Source: Acetobacter malorum
GTDB taxonomy: Bacteria > Pseudomonadota > Alphaproteobacteria > Acetobacterales > Acetobacteraceae
Reading direction: 5' to 3'
Length of the DNA: 64,000 nt
Assembly: GCF_001580615.1 (NCBI RefSeq)
Contig: NZ_LHZC01000044.1
Coordinates: forward strand, 36,026-100,025
Within the stretch, counting starts at the first letter, position 1, and each line of letters begins with the position of its first letter. A model generated the notes under the pieces. It had not been told where the DNA came from, did no database searches, and saw nothing but the letters and a program-made list of their open reading frames with translations. The translations under genes were made by a program, and so were the position numbers. Positions 40,040 to 48,282 of the stretch are shown here, one piece after another.

Positions 40040-41470
40040 TTAGCGTGGCACCAGCGGCCCGGCAGCCCGCACACCGCCACGCCAGACAGCGGCAATCTGA
40101 TCCACCGCAGCAATATTTTCAGCCGGATCAGCTTCCAGAATCACAAAATCCGCCCGCTTTCCGGGTGCAATCACCCCGCGATCTGACAAATTCAGCAGCG
40201 CCGCCGCCTGACTGGTGGCCAGTGTCAGCGCCTGCAAAGGCGTCAGTCCGGCTTCCACCAGAAGGCGCAATTCTCTGTGTTCCGCAAAGCCGGGAATACG
40301 CACCGGAGCAGCACCTGAATCTGTGCCAAAACCAATTTTCACACCGGCCTGATAGAGCGTGAGCAGATTTTTCTGGTTCATGGCTACAGCTGCATGAGAG
40401 GCTTTAGCCAGAGGAGAGGCCGCGACTTTCTGCCGCCAGGCGGGGTCTGAAAACTGTTTCTGGAGGTCCGCATTCAGTCCAGCTTTCAGAACCGGGTCGT
40501 TCAGAATCTCAGGCTGTTCGGCAAACAGATAGGTCGCCTCATCCAGACTGATGGTGGGAATATACCAGACACCCCGATCTTTCAGGGCGGTCACGAACGG
40601 ACCATCCACCGGCTCATCCCGCACACCATGGGCGATAATGTCAGCTCCGGCAGCTACCAATCGTTTGCCGTAATCCAGATCATGAATATGCACAGCTACA
40701 CGCAGCTTCTGGTTATGCGCTTCGGTTATTGCCGCCTGCCAGATTTCCGGCTTCATCACGGGCAGGGGCTTTTGGCTGGCCACACCGTTACGGAAATCAT
40801 CCACCCAGAGCTTCACAAGATCCGTATGCTCACTGGCCATGGTGCGCACGGCCTGCTGTGCTTCCGCAACGGTTGCCGGACGGAAGATCTGATCTTTCCC
40901 GACCTTAACCATCCCCTCCGGCGGCATCCCGCCCGGCACGCCAATCCCCTGATCGACCCCGAACAGATCAGCACCTGTCGCCCCATCCGCATGCTGGGCA
41001 CGGCGGAGGTCATCGAATAGCGGAGATTTGGTCAGACCCAGTGCAGTGACGGTCGTCACGCCGTAGCGTTCATACTGGTCCAGTGCTGCTTTGATGACAG
41101 GAGCCGTAAAATTTTCAGCCCCTACGGAGGTGCCGGAGACCACACCCACATGGCTGTGGTCGGTAATCAGACCGGGGATCAGCGTTTTACCGGACAGATC
41201 AATCCGCTGCGCGCCTTTAGGGGCCTTAACGTGCCCACTGTGGCCAACCGAGATAATCCGGGGGCCTTGCACCAGAACAGCCATATCATCCTGTTCTGCC
41301 GTCCCCGTGCCGTCAAACAGACGCACATGCTCCAGCAAAACGGCTGAGGGGGCCTGCGCATAAGCCTGTGTCCCAAAGCCCCCCAGACTGAGAACACCCC
41401 CAGCAACACTTGCCAGCAGCAGGCGGGAAAGCCCCCGCACAGCCTGTTTCTTCTCTAAACGCCACGCCAT
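40040..41470 (-). CDS. secreted amidohydrolase-family protein (imidazolonepropionase-like)
   Basis: The 476-residue protein has a signal peptide ending near TQAYAQA. The metal-dependent hydrolase barrel shows HSH (His105, His107) after PGLITD, VKLWVDD with the lysine that would be carbamylated, HIHD, IAHGVRDE and GTDSGAAP, so both metal sites look complete. Family members hydrolyse dipeptides, cyclic amides or lactones; the substrate is not predictable. It is monocistronic, upstream of nothing on its strand except the lipoprotein overlap zone. Confidence 0.85.
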   Translation of the reverse strand: MAWRLEKKQAVRGLSRLLLASVAGGVLSLGGFGTQAYAQAPSAVLLEHVRLFDGTGTAEQDDMAVLVQGPRIISVGHSGHVKAPKGAQRIDLSGKTLIPGLITDHSHVGVVSGTSVGAENFTAPVIKAALDQYERYGVTTVTALGLTKSPLFDDLRRAQHADGATGADLFGVDQGIGVPGGMPPEGMVKVGKDQIFRPATVAEAQQAVRTMASEHTDLVKLWVDDFRNGVASQKPLPVMKPEIWQAAITEAHNQKLRVAVHIHDLDYGKRLVAAGADIIAHGVRDEPVDGPFVTALKDRGVWYIPTISLDEATYLFAEQPEILNDPVLKAGLNADLQKQFSDPAWRQKVAASPLAKASHAAVAMNQKNLLTLYQAGVKIGFGTDSGAAPVRIPGFAEHRELRLLVEAGLTPLQALTLATSQAAALLNLSDRGVIAPGKRADFVILEADPAENIAAVDQIAAVWRGGVRAAGPLVPR

Positions 41471-41497
41471 GACCCGTCCTTTTCTATCAGACGGTGC

Positions 41498-42739
41498 TTA
41501 GTCCTCGTCGGCGCCGATCTCCGGAGCATGCCGCCGCATGAGGTCCGCACCCGCCATTCCCAGAATGCCCACCATCATGCCAATGGCAGTTGGTATTGCG
41601 CTGCCACCGGGCAGCAAACCCACCAGAACACTACTCAAAGAACCGATGCCAAACTGCATGGTTCCCAGCAGAGCCGAGGCGCTGCCAGCGTGCTGGCCGT
41701 GATGGTAGAAGGACATCACCGTAGCATTCGGCCCGATAAAGCCCAATGCTCCGGTAATGCTGGCAATCAACGCACAGGTCAGAATCGCGTGATGTTCGCC
41801 GGCAATGCCGGTCAGAGCCAGCACCGTGAACAGCGCCCCGGCGCCCAGCGCCCAAAACAGACCTGTTTCCAGCAGCACTGGCATGGCAACCCGATGCACC
41901 AGGCGGCCATTGATCTGCGTGCCCAGAATAAAGGCCGCGGCATTCACACCGAAAAATGCACCGAACTGACCGGGCGTGAAATGCAGCACCTGCTCAAACA
42001 GCACCGGCGCGCTGCCAAGATAGGCAAACATCACAAAGGTCGAGAACGTGGCGATCAGAGCATTGGAGAGAAAAAGCGGCTCCTGACTGATCGTGATGTA
42101 ACGGGTCAGAATTTTGACAGGTGAAAGAGCAACCCGCCGTTCAGGCCGCAAGGTATCAGGCAGGCAGCAGAATAACCCGACAATGGCGGCGAGCGCATAC
42201 AGCGTGCCAATCCAGAAGATCCACCGCCAGTTGCCAAACTGTAAAACCAGACTGCCAAAGCTGGGAGCCAGAACCGGCATGACGCCAAACACCAGTGTGA
42301 GCTGAGACATCAGCTTCGCACCTTTTTTGCCCGTCGCCACATCGCGCACAATTGCACGCGGAATCACGGCACTGGCAGAGCCGCCGACGGCTGCCACAAA
42401 CCGGCACACACAAAACAGGTGGTAATCCTGCACAATCGCACAGCCTGCCGAGGCGATGGCAAAAATCAGCAGCCCAAGCATCAGCGGCACACGGCGGCCA
42501 AACCGGTCAGACAGAGGCCCCTGAGAAAACTGCCCCAGCGCCAGCCCTAAAAACCAGGCGGCCAGCGTGAACTGGGCTGAGCCTTTGCCGCCCCCCAGAT
42601 CATGCTCCACCTCCGGAAAGGCCGGAAGATACATATCCGTGGCCACGGGCCCAATGGCTGTCACCAGACCAAGCAGGACGATCAGCCAGGGCGTAAAGCC
42701 GCTTCCCGGCACAAAAGGGGCAGGCGAAAAACGCGGCAT
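41498..42739 (-). CDS. MFS multidrug efflux transporter, Bcr/CflA type
   Basis: The 413-residue transporter has twelve hydrophobic segments, the A-motif loop SDRFGRRVPLMLGL between helices 2 and 3, and TDMYLPAFPEV at the start, typical of Bcr/CflA drug:H+ antiporters of the inner membrane. It starts 21 bases downstream of a small single-helix gene on the same strand. Substrate is not predictable. Confidence 0.88.
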   Translation of the reverse strand: MPRFSPAPFVPGSGFTPWLIVLLGLVTAIGPVATDMYLPAFPEVEHDLGGGKGSAQFTLAAWFLGLALGQFSQGPLSDRFGRRVPLMLGLLIFAIASAGCAIVQDYHLFCVCRFVAAVGGSASAVIPRAIVRDVATGKKGAKLMSQLTLVFGVMPVLAPSFGSLVLQFGNWRWIFWIGTLYALAAIVGLFCCLPDTLRPERRVALSPVKILTRYITISQEPLFLSNALIATFSTFVMFAYLGSAPVLFEQVLHFTPGQFGAFFGVNAAAFILGTQINGRLVHRVAMPVLLETGLFWALGAGALFTVLALTGIAGEHHAILTCALIASITGALGFIGPNATVMSFYHHGQHAGSASALLGTMQFGIGSLSSVLVGLLPGGSAIPTAIGMMVGILGMAGADLMRRHAPEIGADED

Positions 42740-42760
42740 GTTTAGTAAAGTCCCAGCCTG

Positions 42761-42964
42761 TTAAATTCCCAGCCAGCCAGAAAACATCCAGAGGCCGGCA
42801 ATCAGTAGCGCCCCTGCTATCAGAACCGGGAGGAGGATCGTTAGCAGAAAACTGCCTTTTGGCTCGGCGGGTTCAGCAATGCCGGCCTGTTGAAAAAGCT
42901 GGTCTGCCCGGGCATCCGCTTCAGCGTCCTCGGGGCTTTGTTCCGTCCAGTTATCCTCGGCCAT
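42761..42964 (-). CDS. small single-pass membrane protein
   Basis: The 67-residue protein has an acidic soluble N-terminal half (about residues 1-37, rich in Asp/Glu/Ala) and one C-terminal helix (LLTILLPVLIAGALLIAGLW). I do not recognise a family. Its position directly before the MFS gene suggests co-expression, possibly as an accessory peptide; that is inference only. Confidence 0.65.
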   Translation of the reverse strand: MAEDNWTEQSPEDAEADARADQLFQQAGIAEPAEPKGSFLLTILLPVLIAGALLIAGLWMFSGWLGI

Positions 42965-43075
42965 GCTTCACTCCTGCTGACACACTGACTGATGCGCCTG
43001 TCTCAAGAGCACTGGCACATAATGCAAGAACACTTTGCTTACAGCACAAACACAAGAATGCTCAGACAATTTGGT

Positions 43076-43561
43076 TCAGATAATTTTGTGGTCGTTGTCC
43101 ATCAAAGCCGGAAAGGGCCGGATCTGCGCTATGGGGGCGGAGGGACTGAGAAGAGCGATTTTCTGTAACTGAACAAGACTAATCGGCCTTTGACGCCCAT
43201 GGTCCGCTTTGTGACTAATGTGCTCCCACACCGGAGCGCCAGAACCATTATAAACTTCCGAGAAGCCTTTATGTCGATCAAGATGCAGCACAAGCAGATG
43301 ATCGCACGTGTAGCTGAGGGCAACCGAAGTCCCCTGCGTCAGCTTGATTTGAACGCAAATCTTCTCTGGGCTGATCGCGTCGTGCTGTTTAAACGACGCC
43401 GCTAGCAACGTCAGACCGTAACTGTATTCTGCAACAGCTTCTCCAAGGCTCCCCACTAAATGCCCGTCAGGTGTGAATTTTCGACCTGGAACAATCTGCT
43501 CCAGCCGATCCACGATCTGATAAAGCTGAGCAATGAGGGCAGGGATCTCGGTAATTGCCAT
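43076..43561 (-). CDS. DUF6998-type protein with PD-(D/E)xK-like motif
   Basis: The 161-residue protein reads PGRKFTPDGHLVGSLGEAVAEY, broken here as PGRKFTPDGH and GSLGEAVAEY, then QHDAI and VQIKLTQG, and EVYNGSGAPVW. I recall this pattern as DUF6998. Glu in GEAV, Asp in HDA and QxK in VQIK fit the order of a restriction-endonuclease-like site, so it may be a nuclease. The ATG at 43561 gives the usual start. It lies immediately outside the left end of the integrated element. Confidence 0.7.
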   Translation of the reverse strand: MAITEIPALIAQLYQIVDRLEQIVPGRKFTPDGHLVGSLGEAVAEYSYGLTLLAASFKQHDAISPEKICVQIKLTQGTSVALSYTCDHLLVLHLDRHKGFSEVYNGSGAPVWEHISHKADHGRQRPISLVQLQKIALLSPSAPIAQIRPFPALMDNDHKII

Positions 43562-43638
43562 CTTAGAATTTCTTTGTGGAGTGCTGGCCCGGGAAAGTGA
43601 CAAGTGCATGCAAAACAGCTCAGACGCACTTAAGGGCA
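43562..43638. other. short region between DUF6998 gene and attL
   Basis: No coding or structured signal is visible beyond the probable DUF6998 promoter on the minus strand. The element boundary begins at 43639. Confidence 0.4.
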
Positions 43639-43723
43639 GTTTTAAGAGGGGTAAATAAACCCGATACTCTTAAATAGCTCACTATTTCAATGATTTAGGA
43701 GAAGAGAACTGGTGGAGCCAATC
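43639..43723. repeat. attL: left ~85-bp direct repeat with 18-bp core
   Basis: This segment repeats at 57629-57712 with about 80% identity; the last 18 bases (43706-43723, GAACTGGTGGAGCCAATC) are identical and include the tRNA-Ala 3' end (GATTGGCTCCACCA on the minus strand). The core is followed here by CTCCACC, forming GGTGGAG-CCAAT-CTCCACC, an inverted repeat absent at the right end. Confidence 0.88.
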
Positions 43724-43744
43724 TCCACCAAATTCCTGTTCCTG

Positions 43745-43818
43745 TGCGTTTCCCTCTGTCTCTAATATGTTGTATAATATCAACATATTAGACGTCGATG
43801 TGTCTCCCACTGTGTCTG
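43745..43818 (+). promoter_or_regulatory. integrase promoter/operator with palindrome and repeated 19-bp motif
   Basis: TAATATGTTG (43763-43772) and CAACATATTA (43781-43790) form a perfect palindrome around a TATAAT (43773-43778) that is a good -10 candidate. It is flanked by two copies of TGYGTYTCCCWCTGTSTCT, at 43745-43763 (degenerate) and 43799-43817. The same motif lies upstream of the terminase genes (54193-54211). A repressor or AlpA-like protein probably binds here. Confidence 0.55.
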
Positions 43819-43873
43819 TGCGACTCTGTGCAGCGCTGTTTTTAAGAGGGGTCCGAAGAGGGGTTTTCCGGTT

Positions 43874-45076
43874 ATGAGTCGGGTTTCACCATATCAGCTC
43901 ACAGCAAGGCAGGTCAGCGCCTTGAAGGACGGTTCGCTCTGCGATGGTGGCGGCCTATGGCTCGTCGCGCAAGGCTCTGCAAAATCATGGTTTTTCCGTT
44001 TCACTAGCCCCATTTCCGGCTCCCGGAGAGAGATGGGCCTCGGCTCTGTCCATGACCTGAGTTTGGTGGAGGTACGCCGCAGAGCGGCTACGGCACGGCA
44101 TCAACTCACAGATGGACTGGACCCCATTGATGAGCGCCTCAAGGTGAAAGCCCAGCGTAAGCAAGAATCCGGCCTGACCTTCTCCGAGATCGCCATGCGC
44201 TACGTGCGAGAGATGGCTCCGGGCTGGCGTAGCGCCCGCTCTTCGACCGTCTGGACCAGCTCTCTGGAGCGTCTGGTGTTCCCAACCATAGGTAAGAAGC
44301 GGGTCGCTGAGATTGAAACGGATGACGTGCTGGCAGTCCTGCGCCCTATCTGGGAAACGACAACAGAGACTGCCGACAGGATGCGCAGCCGCATTGAGCG
44401 GATTCTGGACTATGCCAGCACCCATGGCTGGCGAGACGGAGAGAACCCGGCCCGCTGGCGTGGACACCTAGCCAATATCCTTCCTAAGCCATCGGCTGTT
44501 ATGAAAGTGCGACATTACCCAGCCGTGGACCGGAAGGACATCGGCAAAGTCATGGCCAAGCTGGCAGGGGCTGAAGGCATTTCGCCCAAAGCAGTCAGGT
44601 TCGCCTGCCTCACCGCAGCCCGATCTGGCGAAGTCCGGAATGCCGTCTGGTCTGAAATTGATATGAGAGCCCAGATCTGGACCATCCCGGCGCACAAAAT
44701 GAAGGCCGGGAAGGAGCATCGCGTGCCGTTATCGGCAGGAGCAATGGGCGTGCTGCAGGAAGTCCTGCCGTGCCGTGACCGATTGGCAGGAGACTTGATC
44801 TTCCCCGGCGGGAAGCGTGGCAGGCCGCTGTCAGACGTAGCCCTGTCCAAAGCCCTTCACAATGCGGCCGGCACAAAGGACGTGACCGTCCATGGCCTGC
44901 GTTCCACCTTCCGGGACTGGGCTGCGGAAGAGACTGATTATCCGCGGGAAGTAGCGGAGATGGCGTTAGCGCACACCATCAGTGATAAGGTGGAAGCCGC
45001 TTACCGAAGAGGCGATCTGTTCGATAAGCGGCGGGAGATGATGCAAAAATGGAACATGAAAACAAATTATTTGTAA
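43874..45076 (+). CDS. int: tyrosine-type site-specific integrase (P4/DUF4102 type)
   Basis: The 400-residue recombinase has the N-terminal DUF4102 arm-binding domain (QLTARQVSALKDG, LCDGGGLWLV), a core-binding domain, and a catalytic domain with Arg in TAARSGEVRNA, His340-x-x-Arg343 (HGLRSTFRDW), His367 (LALAH) and nucleophile Tyr377 (AAYRR). P4-type integrases target tRNA genes, in line with the att repeats at tRNA-Ala. It is the leftmost element gene and reads inward. Confidence 0.95.
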   Translation: MSRVSPYQLTARQVSALKDGSLCDGGGLWLVAQGSAKSWFFRFTSPISGSRREMGLGSVHDLSLVEVRRRAATARHQLTDGLDPIDERLKVKAQRKQESGLTFSEIAMRYVREMAPGWRSARSSTVWTSSLERLVFPTIGKKRVAEIETDDVLAVLRPIWETTTETADRMRSRIERILDYASTHGWRDGENPARWRGHLANILPKPSAVMKVRHYPAVDRKDIGKVMAKLAGAEGISPKAVRFACLTAARSGEVRNAVWSEIDMRAQIWTIPAHKMKAGKEHRVPLSAGAMGVLQEVLPCRDRLAGDLIFPGGKRGRPLSDVALSKALHNAAGTKDVTVHGLRSTFRDWAAEETDYPREVAEMALAHTISDKVEAAYRRGDLFDKRREMMQKWNMKTNYL

Positions 45077-45093
45077 TGGAAAAATACAAATAA

Positions 45094-45504
45094 CTATAGA
45101 GGCATAGGTTTAAATTTACCTGATTTTGATATAGGTAATTCAAACAAAGACCCGCCGCCTAATTGAGTTACAAACACCTCTATTTCTGGCCAGCGCCAAA
45201 TCAATATTGATGCTTGCTGATTAATAGGCGTTTTTTGATATGCAGGAGCCAAAACGAATCCTATCAATTTTGCCTGACGGAAAGCTAATCGTTCTGCTTT
45301 ATTTTTTTGAATCCGGCCATCACCTGTAATAACAAGCCATACTTCACGACTGTTACCTAGCATATCCATCCACACGACATCTTTCGCATGCCTGCCACAA
45401 GGCAATGTGGAGATATGATGAGCAGAATGACCACTGTTCTGCACAAACCCGTTAAGCGTGGATGCAAGCACAGGAGACGTACAGTTATCGAAAAAAATTT
45501 TCAC
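45094..45504 (-). CDS. PIN-like toxin, VapC45 type
   Basis: The 136-residue protein begins MKIFFDNCTSPVLASTL, an Asp-containing PIN-like first strand, and contains VWLVITGDGRIQKNKAERLAFRQ (cited in parts: VITGDGRI near residue 58), matching the VapC45-like PIN domain group. It is predicted to be an RNase toxin. Its ATG overlaps the antitoxin stop by four bases. The AT-rich composition differs from the neighbouring integrase. It converges on int with 17 bases between the stops. Confidence 0.75.
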   Translation of the reverse strand: MKIFFDNCTSPVLASTLNGFVQNSGHSAHHISTLPCGRHAKDVVWMDMLGNSREVWLVITGDGRIQKNKAERLAFRQAKLIGFVLAPAYQKTPINQQASILIWRWPEIEVFVTQLGGGSLFELPISKSGKFKPMPL

Positions 45505-46193
45505 GCGGCAAGAACTGCACTAGCAATCTGTTCTTGAAAAGCAACCGCTTTCCTGACGGCTTTGACGGAGACGCTCCACGCTTTTGCGGCCTTTTCGATT
45601 GAACCTTCAGCTTTGACCGCGTTCGCTAGCTGCTCTGCCGGGACTGAGGTTTCCTGCTCAATTGGCTTTCCGAACGACCGTTCTGGATCAATCAATATCC
45701 CGGCTTTCTGACCCCGCGGCCACCATTTGGCGGGATAATTGCCATCAAACTCAATGTCCCTAAGGCTGTCTTTTACAACCCTAGGAAACGCATATTGCTT
45801 CTTGAAGAGGTCTAGGCATTCTGGCTCTTCATCTAGATTGTCTTTAGCAATCTGAAGGAAGACTGATTTCCCGTCGGTTTTGAGCCACTGTGTTGCCAGC
45901 GGTCTCTCCCCCATCACTTCAGTCGCAAGATCAATAGCACGCCTTAATTTCTGTGGTGATATGCCCGCCTTAATGAGCTCAGCAGCAACCCGCGCCTCCA
46001 GCATATCACGGAAGCTTATGTAGGTATGACCATCTTCCAAGTCGATTTGGGGTTTCCACAGAGGATCATAATGCTTCCCCCCTACAGCATGCCCACGTAA
46101 CCAGCGAATGATTTTCTGAGGCTGAACGCCTATCAGACGTCCGGCCTCAGATGGAGTGTAAAGCCCCACCCCTACCAAAGTCTGTGCGTCCAT
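45501..46193 (-). CDS. DUF433/MerR-like antitoxin, VapB45 type
   Basis: The 230-residue protein has an N-terminal HTH-like region (YTPSEAGRLIGVQPQKIIRWL), mentioned here only as residues ~12-32, a DUF433-like middle with YISFRDMLEARVAAELI, and a C-terminal SIEKAAKAWSVSVKAVRKAV helix pair. This is the antitoxin layout that accompanies VapC45-like PIN proteins. An AAGGAG site is 11 bases upstream. It probably stabilises the element and may autoregulate its promoter in the 400-base gap upstream. Confidence 0.72.
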   Translation of the reverse strand: MDAQTLVGVGLYTPSEAGRLIGVQPQKIIRWLRGHAVGGKHYDPLWKPQIDLEDGHTYISFRDMLEARVAAELIKAGISPQKLRRAIDLATEVMGERPLATQWLKTDGKSVFLQIAKDNLDEEPECLDLFKKQYAFPRVVKDSLRDIEFDGNYPAKWWPRGQKAGILIDPERSFGKPIEQETSVPAEQLANAVKAEGSIEKAAKAWSVSVKAVRKAVAFQEQIASAVLAA

Positions 46194-46605
46194 AGCGACA
46201 CCCACTCCTTAAAGACCTACTTGCATTATTTATGCGCCCAAGAAATTTTTGTCACCTCATCTCTTTTCCTTCTGATAATCATCTAAAAAATAGGCGTTTC
46301 CAAATTCCGGAAATCGTTTCTTTTTTTTGACGTGTGCGTTCCCAAAATTCAGACCATCCGTTTCTTTTTGTCGGAAGTTATGGGGGGACAGGTCTAACGG
46401 GCTAGGAAACAGAAAATATTTGATGCCAATAGTTAACGATTATGCGTCTTATTTCGGCTCCAAATTTCGCAATGAAAACTGAGTTCTTCACTGAAGCCGC
46501 TTAATACCGTGCTATGTGGTACCGTGTGTTTTTATGTGTTGGCTTATTATTTTTTGTGTTTGTTATTTTGTGTACTTGTTTCCGAATTAGTACTACGTTT
46601 CCGGC
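46194..46605. other. 412-base intergenic region with imperfect tandem repeats
   Basis: This AT-rich region lies between the toxin-antitoxin operon (minus) and rusA (plus). It holds two ~33-bp imperfect direct repeats (46294-46325 and 46336-46369), each with GCGTT-CCC-AAATTC and ending CGTTTCTTTTT. No plausible gene was found; short frames on both strands lack ribosome sites. Divergent promoters must be here, and the repeats may be antitoxin operators or replication iterons. Confidence 0.5.
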
Positions 46606-47031
46606 ATGGAACTTGCCTCCCCAACACCGCCAATTTACCGCATCACCATCCCCGGCCTGCTGAGGGCCAAAGGCCGCCCGCGCTTCGGCAATGGCCGGAC
46701 TTTCACGGATGCAAAAACGGTGCAGGCCGAGAAGCATATCCAGCACCACGCCATGGAGCAGATCGGCAAGCCGTGCCTGACCGGGCCGCTGCACGCTTCC
46801 CTGACGATCAACATTGCCCCTCCGCCCTCATGGAGCCGGAAGAAGACTGCTGATGCACTGGCAGGCCGCATCCTGCCGACCAGCAGGCCAGACATAGACA
46901 ATCAGATGAAGACTGCCGCTGATGCTCTGAACGGTATCGCCTGGAAGGATGATGCCCAGATCGTGGATGCCACCCTGTCACGCCGTTACGGGCCGGAGAG
47001 CGTGACGGTTATTGAGGTGCGGTCGCTATGA
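46606..47031 (+). CDS. rusA: RusA-family Holliday junction endonuclease
   Basis: The 141-residue protein carries the RusA active-site string RPDIDNQMKTAADALNG at residues 94-110 and IAWKDDAQI at 111-119. Asp96, Asp98, Lys102 and Asp116 correspond to the catalytic Asp70, Asp72, Lys76 and Asp91 of E. coli RusA. It resolves four-way junctions in phage-type recombination or replication. Its stop overlaps the next small gene by four bases. Confidence 0.93.
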   Translation: MELASPTPPIYRITIPGLLRAKGRPRFGNGRTFTDAKTVQAEKHIQHHAMEQIGKPCLTGPLHASLTINIAPPPSWSRKKTADALAGRILPTSRPDIDNQMKTAADALNGIAWKDDAQIVDATLSRRYGPESVTVIEVRSL

Positions 47032-47216
47032 CTGGCAAGCGAGGCCCGGACGTGACCGAGCGCCTGAACCTACCGAATAACAGAGGCATGAAAGAGGTGA
47101 GCAGGAATCCCCGGTCACCTCGCAAGAGACGCATTCCCCGCAAGCCAGCCCCCGCTCAGATCGAACGGTTTGAAGCCCTCCGGGCGCGGGTGATGGGGAT
47201 ACCGGAAAGCCGGTAA
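47028..47216 (+). CDS. small basic hypothetical protein
   Basis: The 62-residue protein is Arg/Lys/Pro-rich (SRNPRSPRKRRIPRKP in the middle) and starts by ATGA overlap with rusA. The strong positive charge suggests nucleic-acid binding, perhaps with RusA. I recognise no family. Coupling to rusA is the main support for it being real. Confidence 0.55.
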   Translation: MTGKRGPDVTERLNLPNNRGMKEVSRNPRSPRKRRIPRKPAPAQIERFEALRARVMGIPESR

Positions 47217-47376
47217 GGGCTTCGGGGAATATCCCGATGCCGGGCGCGTTTCTGAGAACGAGACCCCCTCAAAGGTTGAATTGACCTTACAAAATAAGCA
47301 ATCTCGCCAATGACGATTTTGCTCACCAGATTTGGGGAGCGTTTCTCACATCTGAGCAATGGAACAAAAGCGGCGA

Positions 47377-47496
47377 TTAAAAGCAGATTCCGAGAGTGCA
47401 GGCACCAGAAGGTTCCGGAGCTAATACTATGGTAGCCGCCACAATAAGGAAGACTGCGGCAAACAAAACGCAGGCACCTAATGCTAAGATTTTCAT
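47377..47496 (-). CDS. 39-residue membrane peptide behind the repressor gene
   Basis: A very short frame starts ATG at 47496, overlapping the stop of the XRE-family gene (ATGA), and ends TAA at 47377. It encodes MKILALGACVLFAAVFLIVA and on to a tail containing Cys35 and Cys38-region residues (TLGICF end): one hydrophobic helix of about 20 residues, then a short Cys-bearing tail. It could be a holin-like, exclusion or toxic peptide co-expressed with the repressor. Identity is unknown. Confidence 0.45.
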   Translation of the reverse strand: MKILALGACVLFAAVFLIVAATIVLAPEPSGACTLGICF

Positions 47497-47738
47497 TCTG
47501 AACCTTCCTTCCTCAACCTAACCCCAGCCCCACCACCATTCTCTTCAATGAACTCGACGCCGGCGGTTTCCAGGGCGGAGCGGATGGCGGAGAGGGTGCG
47601 GGGGTGAGGTGACCGCTTTCCAGACTCAAAGTCGGCCAACGTAGCGACAGCAACTTGTGATGCTTCTGCCAATTCATTGCGCGTCATACGGAGCATGGCC
47701 CGAGCTCCGAGGCATTGTTCAGATGTTATATCTGACAT
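47493..47738 (-). CDS. XRE-family HTH repressor
   Basis: The 81-residue protein has one helix-turn-helix: ARAMLRMTRNELAEASQV then VATLADFESGKRSPHPRTL, the Cro/CI fold, and a short C-terminal tail with EFIEENGGGAGVRL, seen in many small phage and plasmid XRE proteins. It is divergent from the early operon and probably controls it. Its own start codon lies within a CTGA-N2-TCAG half-palindrome. Confidence 0.88.
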   Translation of the reverse strand: MSDITSEQCLGARAMLRMTRNELAEASQVAVATLADFESGKRSPHPRTLSAIRSALETAGVEFIEENGGGAGVRLRKEGSE

Positions 47739-47786
47739 CAGTTCTCACACTTGACTTTATCCAATATCAGTCTTTATAACTGACTT
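47731..47786 (+). promoter_or_regulatory. early promoter and operator, repressor/early-operon divergence
   Basis: TTGACT (47751-47756) and TATAAC (47775-47780) form a sigma-70-like promoter with 18-bp spacing reading toward the small-gene operon. TCAGT-N7-ACTGA (47767-47783) overlaps the -10, and CTGACATCAG (47732-47741) covers the repressor start codon. These related sites are good candidates for the XRE repressor. Confidence 0.55.
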
Positions 47787-47866
47787 CGGTTGAAAAGCCA
47801 AACGGCCCGCTTTGGAAGGTGAGATTTCCGAAGCAGGCCTGACCACAGACTTGAGGACACAAGCCG

Positions 47867-48046
47867 ATGGCTAAGCACGCCCATAACGTACGGGCTCGCG
47901 CCTGTACATTCATTTGTTCCCCTATGTGGGGGAATTTACTCGCTCTCTTTGTTCCAGTCCTTGCCGCGCTTGCCATTATCTGGCTTGGCACGCCTGACCC
48001 GGTTGCATCCGGTCACGCAGCCTTGGCGCTGGAGGCTGTGCGATGA
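47867..48046 (+). CDS. 59-residue membrane protein, first gene of the early operon
   Basis: A short frame starts ATG at 47867 with GAGGA ten bases upstream and ends TGA at 48046, overlapping the next gene by ATGA. The N-terminal 20 residues are basic and Cys-containing (MAKHAHNVRARACTF), followed by one helix (LLALFVPVLAALAIIWLG), then a short tail. I recognise no family. Overlap, ribosome site and promoter distance support it being translated. Confidence 0.6.
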   Translation: MAKHAHNVRARACTFICSPMWGNLLALFVPVLAALAIIWLGTPDPVASGHAALALEAVR

Positions 48047-48282
48047 GCGCCCCCACACTTCTTGAGGCCACCGTCTCTCTTGAATGGCAGGCCAAATACA
48101 TCCGCCGCGCAACCGCCGTAGCCGAAGCACTCGCTCACTTTGCAGCTGGGGAAGGCAGTAATGACCGAGAAGGCGATGCGGACATCGCGGCCGGAGGAGC
48201 ACTCTTCCTGTCGTCATACCTCGGAAGGATTGCAGAGGAAGCCGAGAGCAACGCTGCTACTTTCAAGGAAGCGCAGTCATGA
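48043..48282 (+). CDS. small early-operon protein, unknown
   Basis: The 79-residue protein is Ala/Glu-rich and predicted helical (SLEWQAKYIRRATAVAEALA), with no membrane segment or known motif. It overlaps both neighbours by four bases (ATGA). Proteins of this type in phage early operons often modulate host functions or regulate replication, but nothing specific can be claimed. Confidence 0.65.
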   Translation: MSAPTLLEATVSLEWQAKYIRRATAVAEALAHFAAGEGSNDREGDADIAAGGALFLSSYLGRIAEEAESNAATFKEAQS

